The notes below the pieces were generated by a model. The model did not search any database. It saw only the letters and a list, made by a program, of their open reading frames with translations, and was not told the DNA's origin. A program made the position numbers and the translations under genes. DNA of 33,059 nt from Oscillospiraceae bacterium (GTDB lineage: Bacteria; Bacillota; Clostridia; Oscillospirales; Oscillospiraceae), in assembly GCA_017482385.1 (NCBI GenBank), contig JAFUNI010000009.1:1-33059 (forward strand). Reading direction: 5' to 3'. This document shows, piece by piece, positions 15,190-21,587 of this stretch (its first letter is position 1; each line of letters starts with the position of its first letter).

Positions 15190-15858
15190 ATGAAAAAACG
15201 AAGCACGACACTCGTTCTTTTTGTAACGGTTATATGCTGTCTTGCGATGGCACTGGTGGACGGCGTGCTGCGTCCCGGCTATGCGGTCAAATCCGCAATC
15301 AAAATAGCACTCTTTATGTTGATCCCGCTGATTGCCTCCAAAATGGATCGTAGTGTCCTGTATCTACAACTGCTCCGACCCAAGAAGAAAGGATTGCTTC
15401 CGGCCATCGCTCTTGGCGTAGGCATCTATGTGGTGATCCTCGGTGGGTACTTCCTGATATCGCCGTTCTTTGACTTCTCACAGATTGCCGGTGCCTTGAC
15501 AGATAACGCAGGTGTCACAAAGGATAACTTCCTTTATGTGAGCCTGTATATTTCCTTTGCAAATTCTTTTTTGGAAGAATTCTTTTTCCGAGGTTTTGTC
15601 TTTACCAATCTGAAACAGCACTCCAGCAGAAAACTGGCGTACATATTCAGTGCTTCAGTGTTCAGTCTGTACCATGTGGCTATGATGATCGGTTGGTTCT
15701 CTCCGGCGCTCTTCCTGCTCGTCATGGCGGGACTGGTGATCGGTGGTATGATTTTCAACTGGCTGAATGAAAAGCTGGATACGATCTACTGCTCCTGGCT
15801 GACCCATATGTTTGCCAATTTTGCCATTAACACGATTGGCTTTATGCTGTTGCAGTGA
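15190..15858 (+). CDS. CPBP-family intramembrane protease-like protein
   Basis: The 222-residue protein has about six to seven membrane helices and the CPBP/Abi motifs: LEEFFFRG (motif 1, EExxxR), SLYHVAM (motif 2 with the conserved histidine), and LTHMFANFAIN (motif 3). The family includes type II CAAX prenyl proteases and bacteriocin-immunity proteins; the glutamates and histidines needed for catalysis are all present. Its substrate is not known. ATG 15190 is chosen since AAAAGGAG sits about 8 bases upstream; an upstream ATG at 15160 would place that site inside the coding region. It lies 37 bases after plsY and is probably in the same operon. Confidence 0.85.
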   Translation: MKKRSTTLVLFVTVICCLAMALVDGVLRPGYAVKSAIKIALFMLIPLIASKMDRSVLYLQLLRPKKKGLLPAIALGVGIYVVILGGYFLISPFFDFSQIAGALTDNAGVTKDNFLYVSLYISFANSFLEEFFFRGFVFTNLKQHSSRKLAYIFSASVFSLYHVAMMIGWFSPALFLLVMAGLVIGGMIFNWLNEKLDTIYCSWLTHMFANFAINTIGFMLLQ

Positions 15859-15933
15859 AAGGCTCTGCAGATGTATAGGCCGAGGTTGCGTGCTATGGCA
15901 CAGATAATCAATAGATAGGTAAGAGGAAATGGT

Positions 15934-16338
15934 ATGAAAGAAAATAGAAAACAGTTTTGGCAGGCACTGAAATTTACACTGTTCTCCATCTCCGCAGGTG
16001 TGATTCAGATTGGTTCTTTTGCACTACTGGAAATCTTTATTAAGGATTATTGGATTCCATATCTGATCTCTCTGGTGCTGTCAATTCTATGGAACTTTAC
16101 CCTTAACCGCCGCTATACCTTTAAGTCTGCGGTCAATGTACCGGTGGCTATGGCGAAGGTGGTTGGATTCTACCTGGTGTTCACACCTCTGTCTACATAT
16201 CTAGGCAATCTGGCAGAGGGTGCAGGCATAAATGACTTTATCATTCTGATCGTCACTATGCTGTCAAACTTTGTATTGGAATTCCTGTTCTGTAAGTTTG
16301 TTGTCTATCGTGGCAAGGAAGACACATTGAGTAAGTAA
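15934..16338 (+). CDS. GtrA-family membrane protein
   Basis: The 134-residue protein has four hydrophobic helices and the GtrA pattern: FTLFSISAGVIQIGSFALLE, SLVLSILWNFTLNRRYTFKS (with the NRxYTF signature), a third helix VVGFYLVFTPLSTYLG, and a last helix with FVLEFLFCKFVVYR. GtrA proteins are thought to flip or help transport polyprenyl-linked sugars for cell-envelope glycosylation. In this island it may take part in adding or moving a sugar on a lipid; that is inference. AGAGGA precedes the ATG by 7 bases. Gaps of 75 and 96 bases separate it from its neighbours, which are all in the same direction. Confidence 0.88.
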   Translation: MKENRKQFWQALKFTLFSISAGVIQIGSFALLEIFIKDYWIPYLISLVLSILWNFTLNRRYTFKSAVNVPVAMAKVVGFYLVFTPLSTYLGNLAEGAGINDFIILIVTMLSNFVLEFLFCKFVVYRGKEDTLSK

Positions 16339-16352
16339 ATAACTTTTGCTAT

Positions 16353-16387
16353 AAAAAACTGTACAGAGCTTATGCAAATAGTTTTTT
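16353..16387 (+). terminator. Weak AT-rich hairpin after gtrA
   Basis: AAAAAACT (16353-16360) and AGTTTTTT (16380-16387) form an 8-bp stem with a long 19-base loop followed by a T-containing run. It may be a weak terminator or read-through attenuator before the fusion gene. Confidence 0.35.
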
Positions 16388-16434
16388 GATTCCTGTAAAT
16401 GAATAGTGAGAGATAGAGAGGTGAGTTCGTTCTA

Positions 16435-18345
16435 ATGGCGTTCAAGCAACATGCGAAGCAAAAAATCCTGATTGTAATTAGTGTAGCTGTCGTTTTGACA
16501 CTGCTGATGCTGCTTGCGCTTTCCGGAGGCAATTTGGCGCTAATAAAAAGCCTGTTTATCCACGACCTCTCCAACGAGGAGATGAAGGAACTCTTAGCCG
16601 GCTTTGGGTGGCGTGGTTATATTGTGATCACGGCGCTGTCTATGCTGCAAGTCGTGTGCACTTTTCTTCCGGCGGAGCCCATTCAAGTTCTAGCTGGTGT
16701 TACCTTTTCATTCCCAGTTGGCCTTCTGTGCTGCATGATTGGTATTCTGTGTGGGAATTCACTGATCTACATATTGCAAAAGACCTACGGCGACCGTTTG
16801 CGAAGCTTCTTTGTTAAGAAGCTGAATCTGAATCTACAATTGATTGCCCAATCCAGCAAAGCCATTATTATCATTTTTATTCTGTATTTCCTTCCGGCAA
16901 TTCCATACGGTATGATTTGTTTTCTGGCCGCCAGCCTGGGAATGTCCTACCGACGTTATATCACTGTCACAATGTTAGGTTCATTACCGTCTGCTTGCAT
17001 TGGTGTAGGATTGGGTTATATAGCCATTATGTCCGACTGGATCGTGACAGTCTGCATATTCGCAGTGCTTATCTTATTTGCAGGCGTTCTAGTTTGGAAG
17101 AAGGACATTCTGTTTGACAAACTGCACAGCTACGCAAAGCACCATAAAGGTGCGGCTCAATACAAGGTCCGTTCGGTGAATGGTTTCTTGATGACCGTTC
17201 TTTACTGCGCTGTAAGAGTTTGCCTTTCTCTTTGCGGCGTAAGTTTGAAGACAATCAACAAAATTGGTAAGCCGAAAGAACCTTCCATCATTCTGTGCAA
17301 CCACGGTTCTTTTATCGACTTCATTTATGCGGCAGCATTGCTTCGTAAATATAGGCCGCACTTCATTGTGGCAAGACTTTATTTTTATCACACCATATTA
17401 GGTTGGCTTCTACGGCAGGTAGGTGCATTCCCTAAGAGCATGTTTGCAATGGACATGGAGAACGCCAAGAACTGTTTGACAGTGCTGAAAAACAATGAGA
17501 TCCTGGCAATGATGCCAGAAGCGCGGCTTTCTACAACCGGCCGGTTTGAGGACATTCAGAGCAACACCTATTCCTTTATCAAGAGGGCAGGAGTCAGTGT
17601 GTATACCATCAAGATCCACGGCGATTATCTTGCCGACCCCAAGTGGGGCAAGGGCTTCCGTAGAGGTTCTGTGGTGGAAGCAGAGCTGGATATTCTATAT
17701 ACCGCAGAACAGGTGAACAGCCTTTCTTTGGAGCAGGTGAAGCAAGGGATCGAGCAGCGGCTGTCCTATGATGAGTTCGACTGGCTACAGCAGCGTCCCA
17801 ATGTACACTACCGGTCAGGACATTTGGCAGAGGGCCTGGAAAATATTCTGAGCGCCTGCCCAGTTTGCGGCAGAAAGTATACCATCACAACCAAGAAGAA
17901 TGCGGTCAGTTGCGAACACTGTGGTTATCTAACATCATTAAATAACCGTTATGCGTTTGATGGCGATTTCCGCTTTGACAATTTTACTCAGTGGTATGAT
18001 TGGCAGAAGATGCTTATACAGCAGGAAATTGCTGAGAACGAGGACTATACTTTAATTTCCAAAGTGGAGTTGCGGTTGCGTGGAAATGGCAACAGTTTGA
18101 CAAGACACAGCGGCTTTGGCGTTTGTACTTTAAGCCGGGACGGACTGACATATTCCGGTACCAAGGATGGAGAAATCGTCGAACTCCATTATTCTATACA
18201 GAAAATATATCGGTTGCTTTTCGGAGCCGGTGTGAATTTTGAGATATACGATGGGTCTGAGATTTTGTTCTTTGTGCCCGAAGAAAAACGTTCGGCTGTG
18301 GAATGGTATATGACCTCTATGATCCTTCACGACCGAGCCAAATGA
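16435..18345 (+). CDS. DedA/SNARE-assoc membrane domain fused to PlsC-like acyltransferase and zinc ribbon
   Basis: The 636-residue protein has three parts. Residues 1-225 form a VTT/DedA-type membrane domain: helices around KILIVISVAVVLTLLMLL, FLPAEPIQVLAGVTFSFP and YFLPAIPYGMICFLAASLGM, the last being the typical second re-entrant motif. Such domains move phospholipids or undecaprenyl phosphate between leaflets. Residues about 270-460 form a PlsC-like acyltransferase with the catalytic NHGSFID (N289-H290, D295) and the MPEARLS acceptor-binding motif. Residues 475-496 are a zinc ribbon (CPVC...CEHC), followed by about 140 residues with no family I recognise (beta-rich, GNGNSLTRHSGFGV). A scramblase joined to an acyltransferase would fit acylation and flipping of the same lipid. 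The gene follows gtrA and precedes a carrier gene by a few bases. Confidence 0.85.
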   Translation: MAFKQHAKQKILIVISVAVVLTLLMLLALSGGNLALIKSLFIHDLSNEEMKELLAGFGWRGYIVITALSMLQVVCTFLPAEPIQVLAGVTFSFPVGLLCCMIGILCGNSLIYILQKTYGDRLRSFFVKKLNLNLQLIAQSSKAIIIIFILYFLPAIPYGMICFLAASLGMSYRRYITVTMLGSLPSACIGVGLGYIAIMSDWIVTVCIFAVLILFAGVLVWKKDILFDKLHSYAKHHKGAAQYKVRSVNGFLMTVLYCAVRVCLSLCGVSLKTINKIGKPKEPSIILCNHGSFIDFIYAAALLRKYRPHFIVARLYFYHTILGWLLRQVGAFPKSMFAMDMENAKNCLTVLKNNEILAMMPEARLSTTGRFEDIQSNTYSFIKRAGVSVYTIKIHGDYLADPKWGKGFRRGSVVEAELDILYTAEQVNSLSLEQVKQGIEQRLSYDEFDWLQQRPNVHYRSGHLAEGLENILSACPVCGRKYTITTKKNAVSCEHCGYLTSLNNRYAFDGDFRFDNFTQWYDWQKMLIQQEIAENEDYTLISKVELRLRGNGNSLTRHSGFGVCTLSRDGLTYSGTKDGEIVELHYSIQKIYRLLFGAGVNFEIYDGSEILFFVPEEKRSAVEWYMTSMILHDRAK

Positions 18346-18357
18346 GGAGGAATTGTT

Positions 18358-19806
18358 ATCCTTACGAAAGAGAGAAAGAAAAGAGAGCAGCAGAAGGCAT
18401 ATTCCAACATCAGCTTCCGTTCTTTTGTGACGGTGGCAGTGCTCCTGCTGGTGGTGTTGTTTTTCTGCGGATCACTTTCCTATTTCATCCCACAGGGAGC
18501 CTTTGAAAGGGATGCAGACACCAACATTATCCCCGGTACATACCAGGCGGGAACCGTAGAAGGAATTGCGCTCTGGCGTGTAATCACCGCCCCAATCCGT
18601 GTGTTTGCATCGGAGGATGCGCTGACTATCATTATGATCAGCATTTTCCTGCTGGTGATGAGTGGCGTTTTCAACCTGCTGGACAAAACCGGAGGCATTA
18701 AAACATTCATTGAGTTTATTATGCGCCGCTTGCGGGACAGCGGTGGCCCGGTGGTATGTATTATGATACTACTGTTTATGCTCTTCGGAAGTCTGTTTGG
18801 TATGTTTGAGGAGCTGGTGACCCTTCTTCCGCTGATCATTGTGTTCATGCTGTCTATGAAGCTGGACACGATGGCGGGACTGGGTGCGTGCCTGATGGCA
18901 GCGTGCTTTGGCTTTTCTACCGCCATTACCAATCCCTTTTCAGTGGGCACAGCCGCTCAACTGGCAGGGGTTCCGGTATCCTCCGGTGTTTGGCTCAGAG
19001 TGGTATTCTTTGTAATCGTCTATCTGATTTTGTGCTGCTTTCTGATAAGCTATCTAAGAAAGATCCAGCAAAACCCCCAAGCATCACCTACTTATGAAAT
19101 GGATCAGAAAAAGCGTGAGAGCCTGATCCTGTGCAGAGATGATGCTCCCCGGGACCAACAGAAGATCTTTCGGGTATATGCTACATTCTTTGCCATCCAA
19201 GGCGTACTGTTGGTAGCAATTGCCAGCATAAGAGCAATTTCCGGCCTTGCAATTCCGATCCTTGCAGCAAGCTTTTTGGTATTCGGCTTAATTGCAGGAC
19301 AGATCGTGTGCAAAGACTTCCGGAAAGTTTTTGCATTCTTCCTGCAAGGAGCTGTGGCAATGCTCCCGGCTGTTGCGATGATTGCGCTGGCCTCCTCGGT
19401 GAAGCTGGTTATGGTGGAGAGTAATATCATAGACACGGTCATGAATGCCGTGTTGCAGCTTTTGGTTGGCAAGGGCAAGTTTGTAACGATCCTTTTGATC
19501 TATGCCTTGATCCTGTTCCTGCAGCTCTTTATCGGCTCGGCATCGGCAAAAATATTCCTGGTTATGCCCATTGTCCTGCCCATTACCAATGCATTAGGCA
19601 TCTCACCCACGTTGGTAATCCTGACCTATTGTATGGCAGACGGATTTACCGATGTGATCCTGCCCACAAATCCCGTGTTACTGATCGGCCTGTCTATGGC
19701 GAATGTGTCGTACTGGAAATGGCTGAAATGGACTTGGAAACTCCAGATGTTGCTGTTTGCAGTTTCCGTAGCAGTGCTGTATTTCGGTGTTCTGGTGGGA
19801 TATTAA
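18358..19806 (+). CDS. YfcC/DcuC-family membrane carrier, non-standard start codon
   Basis: The protein is a 10-12 helix carrier of the YfcC (C4-dicarboxylate anaerobic carrier, DcuC-like) family, with NLLDKTGGIKTFIEF, LFGSLFGMFEELVTLLPLII, FGFSTAITNPFSVGTAAQLAG and LTYCMADGFTDVILPTNPVLLIGLSMA as typical stretches. Substrate is unknown; relatives take up acetate, dicarboxylates or basic amino acids. The frame lacks any ATG, GTG or TTG near its strong GAGGAGG site (18344-18350). Codon ATC at 18358, 7 bases downstream, or ATT at 18352 fits; either gives the basic leader TKERKKREQQK before the first helix, usual for the family. The first standard codon, GTG 18427, has no ribosome site and would start inside the first helix. 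It is probably translated with the preceding fusion gene. Confidence 0.75.
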   Translation: MLTKERKKREQQKAYSNISFRSFVTVAVLLLVVLFFCGSLSYFIPQGAFERDADTNIIPGTYQAGTVEGIALWRVITAPIRVFASEDALTIIMISIFLLVMSGVFNLLDKTGGIKTFIEFIMRRLRDSGGPVVCIMILLFMLFGSLFGMFEELVTLLPLIIVFMLSMKLDTMAGLGACLMAACFGFSTAITNPFSVGTAAQLAGVPVSSGVWLRVVFFVIVYLILCCFLISYLRKIQQNPQASPTYEMDQKKRESLILCRDDAPRDQQKIFRVYATFFAIQGVLLVAIASIRAISGLAIPILAASFLVFGLIAGQIVCKDFRKVFAFFLQGAVAMLPAVAMIALASSVKLVMVESNIIDTVMNAVLQLLVGKGKFVTILLIYALILFLQLFIGSASAKIFLVMPIVLPITNALGISPTLVILTYCMADGFTDVILPTNPVLLIGLSMANVSYWKWLKWTWKLQMLLFAVSVAVLYFGVLVGY

Positions 19807-19875
19807 CCGAGATTAGAACTAAATTGTAAAAAAAGGAAAATCGGCATAGCTGGAAACTAATTACTAAGATTTAAG

Positions 19876-19946
19876 TGACAGAATGGTGGCACATATTTGG
19901 CAGGATGCTGGCACGGTTTTGGCAGAAGAATGACAATGACTTGGCA
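19876..19946 (+). repeat. Seven-box iteron array, TGRCA every 11 bp (array 1)
   Basis: TGACA at 19876, TGGCA at 19887, 19898, 19909 and 19920, TGACA at 19931, and TGGCA at 19942 all start exactly 11 bases apart. Such helical-phase direct repeats suggest a cooperatively binding protein on one DNA face; OmpR/PhoB-type response regulators use 11-bp direct repeats. The last boxes overlap the -35 region of the promoter whose -10 is at 19959. Confidence 0.8.
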
Positions 19947-19964
19947 GAACATCTGTGCTATAAT
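19947..19964 (+). promoter_or_regulatory. Promoter A: LexA-like box plus TATAAT
   Basis: GAACATCTGTGC (19947-19958) is followed directly by TATAAT (19959-19964). The 18 bases are identical at 20649-20666. GAAC-N4-GTGC differs by one base from the Firmicute SOS box GAAC-N4-GTTC. There is no good -35 hexamer; box 7 of the iteron array lies there instead, which suggests activator dependence. Confidence 0.6.
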
Positions 19965-19974
19965 CCTAATATGA

Positions 19975-20010
19975 AAAACTGGGACTTCGGAAGAAGCCCC
20001 AGTTTTCTTG
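19975..20010 (+). terminator. Strong terminator immediately after promoter A
   Basis: AAAACTGGG / CCCAGTTTT (19975-19983 and 19998-20006) enclose an inner CTTC-GGAA-GAAG hairpin, with T-rich sequence behind. If promoter A is active, RNA would stop after about 40 bases unless antiterminated. It could also serve as the terminator of the carrier gene 170 bases upstream. Confidence 0.75.
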
Positions 20011-20127
20011 TATATACAACCGCTGATGATCGGGATATATGATCATCTTGCGTATTATCTTGCATACTATCTGGCTCTGCTACACAGATCCAGCCGATCT
20101 CGGATTCGAATATTCTCATTTTTAAGT

Positions 20128-20160
20128 AAGGTGCAGCCTATGAAAGACTGCACCTTTTAA
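20128..20160 (+). terminator. Second terminator downstream of promoter A
   Basis: AAGGTGCAG (20128-20136) and CTGCACCTT (20148-20156) form a 9-bp stem ending in TTTT. Between the two terminators lie further small hairpins (GATGATC/GATCATC and a TGGCT/AGCC stem), so read-through RNA of about 190 bases would be structured. I see no protein gene between 19807 and 21369. Confidence 0.65.
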
Positions 20161-20293
20161 TATTTGAAAAATGTTAGAAATATTTTTCATATTTAGTTGC
20201 ATTTTGGGGGTGTGAATCGTGTAATAAGATTGAATGGATAAATTTATGACATTTTTCTTGAAGGTGAAAGATTTTCGCCCTCTGAGAATGTGG

Positions 20294-20556
20294 TTATATA
20301 GTAGAGGGGATGCAACCGAAAACAACACAAAGTGTGAATTTTTTGAAAACATTTTACCAAAGTGGCAGAAATGCCGTTTTTGAAAGCATCTTTATAGGTA
20401 GAAGAGAAAATATTTTTCAAAACTGAAACAAATCGAGGTTTTGAATGCGTTTTTATAGGTAGAGGGGGGATCACACGATGATTTGAAAATAATCGAAATA
20501 TTTTTGCAAATTGATAGAATTTTCTGTTTTATATGACTCCTTTATATGTAGAGGGG
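20294..20556 (+). repeat. Four copies of a TTTATA-N-GTAGAGGGG motif in AT-rich DNA
   Basis: The motif occurs at 20294-20309, 20391-20406 (GTAGAAGAG variant), 20452-20467 and 20541-20556. Core GTAGA starts are 97, 61 and 89 bases apart. Copies two and three also share upstream TTTTGAA-N-GC. The DNA between is very AT-rich. It could be a protein-binding or replication/transfer region; no known family is recognised. Confidence 0.55.
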
Positions 20557-20637
20557 TACCCTATGTAACTTGACAATAAAATATCAAAAAATTTTTTGAA
20601 ATTTATCTCCCAGACTCATTTGGGAACGGGAGTTAAA

Positions 20638-20666
20638 TTGACTTTGTCGAACATCTGTGCTATAAT
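20638..20666 (+). promoter_or_regulatory. Promoter B of the structured RNA, with LexA-like box
   Basis: TTGACT (20638-20643), a 17-base spacer and TATAAT (20661-20666) form a near-consensus promoter. The spacer ends with CGAACATCTGTGC (20648-20660), near-identical to a Firmicute SOS box and part of the 18-bp sequence shared with promoter A. No TGGCA iterons are present here. Confidence 0.75.
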
Positions 20667-20672
20667 ATTACT

Positions 20673-20890
20673 AAGGCAAGATCAAGCACCCAGGCTACCG
20701 TCTCGGTGGAAGTGCGCCCACCGTTTGACACTGTCGGGTGACAGTGGAACGGTACGGACCAGCGAAAGAAGGAGTAGTGGTCTATAATCGGTGAAGGTCT
20801 TCGAATCGATTGCCGGGAGTGCTGGCTACGCCGAAGTGATGTTTGCAGACGTGCAGGCAAAGCTTGTAGCCATCCTCCCGGTCCTTGTTT
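20673..20890 (+). ncRNA. Candidate structured RNA of about 220 nt (RNA B)
   Basis: Starting just after promoter B, ACCGT (20697-20701) and ACGGT (20749-20753) close a three-way junction holding two hairpins: CGGTGG/CCACCG (20704-20709, 20718-20723) and CACTGTC/GACAGTG (20729-20735, 20740-20746). Then comes GACCA/TGGTC (20757-20761, 20778-20782), an AATCG/CGATT hairpin, and a long final stem: CCGGGAG with CTCCCGG (20813-20819, 20875-20881) and TGGCTAC with GTAGCCA (20823-20829, 20866-20872). The final stem followed by TCCTTGTTTT may terminate transcription. No long ORF follows the promoter. It does not fit RNase P, tmRNA, SRP RNA or any riboswitch I know. Confidence 0.6.
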
Positions 20891-20892
20891 TG

Positions 20893-20974
20893 TGGCAAAA
20901 CTGGTAAAATAATTTGGCAACATTTTGGCACAATTGTGGCACAAAATTGGCAGTAAATTGGCAGGGAAATGCCG
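20893..20974 (+). repeat. Second TGGCA iteron array, 11-bp spacing (array 2)
   Basis: TGGCA occurs at 20915, 20926, 20937, 20948 and 20959, exactly 11 bases apart, with one more at 20893 (22 bases before the first) and a degenerate TGCCG in register at 20970. Slot 20904 does not match. The -10-like TAGGAT at 20998 lies in the same register relative to the boxes as TATAAT does in array 1. Confidence 0.8.
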
Positions 20975-20984
20975 ATGACATCCG

Positions 20985-21003
20985 GGGAAATCTGTGATAG
21001 GAT
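20985..21003 (+). promoter_or_regulatory. Promoter C, degenerate relative of promoters A and B
   Basis: GGAAATCTGTGA followed by TAGGAT (20998-21003) resembles the GAACATCTGTGC-TATAAT block of promoters A and B but lacks the GAAC half. It follows iteron array 2 and has no clear -35, so it would need an activator bound to the boxes. Confidence 0.4.
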
Positions 21004-21009
21004 GGAATT

Positions 21010-21160
21010 ACAGATAAAGCAGCGGCCCTGTTTGATACCCGGAAAAACGGATCGATATTATTAGATACACAAATGCCTTTTATCGATTCGGCGCGAATCA
21101 AAAACAGGTGAATACAGTGATTTCTCCGCAGCAGGTTCTGTTAAGACTTGCTGCGTTTTT
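21010..21160 (+). ncRNA. Candidate structured RNA of about 150 nt (RNA C)
   Basis: Between promoter C and a strong terminator, CCTGTTT (about 21029) can pair with AAACAGG (about 21104), enclosing ATCGATA/TATCGAT. The remainder has no ORF with a ribosome site. Boundaries are estimates; it could also be the leader of the excisionase gene, cut short by the terminator. Confidence 0.4.
21127..21160 (+). terminator. Terminator of RNA C
   Basis: CGCAGCA (21127-21133) and TGCTGCG (21149-21155), extended by four further pairs including G-U, are followed by five T. Confidence 0.85.
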
Positions 21161-21322
21161 GTATTCGATTATTAGTGCTGCGTAATTGTTGAGGTGATGA
21201 ATTCAGGAAAAAACAATAGAACCCTAGGCAAGTTCGTTGAATAACTATCCTATTCGAAAGAGAAATCATACCATGAAGAAAAAAGTTTACAAAGAATTTT
21301 GTTTCGGGGAGTCGAACGGTAT

Positions 21323-21330
21323 GGTATAAT
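21323..21330 (+). promoter_or_regulatory. Extended -10 promoter of the xis-int unit
   Basis: GGTATAAT preceded by T (TGG-TATAAT, an extended -10) lies 40 bases before the excisionase start. The sequence ATACCAT about 50 bases upstream is an inverted copy of ATGGTAT here, which may be an operator or fold-back. Confidence 0.5.
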
Positions 21331-21369
21331 ATAAATGTACCTGTGGCTTACCTGAAGAAAGGAGTTTTT

Positions 21370-21567
21370 ATGAGTAAGTTGCAGGAAAGCAATGTCGCGA
21401 ATGAGCGGGTATACACGGTGGAGGAGATCGCGAAGTTAGCGCGGATCAGCCGCACCGGTGCATACGAGCTTATCAAGAAGGAATACTTCCCGGTGATCCG
21501 AGTCGGTAGTCTGATCCGGATCCCCAAGGAGCCCTTCGATGCATGGTTAGACGGTCGAGGAAACTAA
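21370..21567 (+). CDS. xis: Excisionase-family DNA-binding protein
   Basis: The 65-residue protein is nearly all one winged helix of the MerR/excisionase type: YTVEEIAKLARISRTGAYELIKKEYFPVIRVGSLIRIPKEPFDAWL. Such proteins bend DNA at attachment sites and steer integrase toward excision, and some also regulate transcription. It lies 20 bases before the integrase gene, the usual xis-int order at the end of Gram-positive integrative elements. ATG 21370 has AAAGGAG 7 bases upstream; an in-frame start at 21343 lacks a ribosome site. The 11-bp iteron arrays upstream could be its target, since excisionases often bind tandem direct repeats, but this is inference. Confidence 0.85.
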   Translation: MSKLQESNVANERVYTVEEIAKLARISRTGAYELIKKEYFPVIRVGSLIRIPKEPFDAWLDGRGN

Positions 21568-21587
21568 TCATGTAAAGGAGTAGTGTT

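Noticed and set aside
20294-20556. CRISPR array
   Set aside because: Repeats are short, spacing varies (97, 61, 89 bases) and no cas genes are present.
20673-20890. RNase P, tmRNA, SRP RNA or 6S RNA
   Set aside because: Signature sequences of the first three are missing, and the 5' and 3' ends do not pair as one long 6S-type hairpin.
21273-21329. 18-codon ORF (starting MKKKVYKEF) before xis
   Set aside because: No ribosome site and it overlaps the extended -10 promoter; probably chance.
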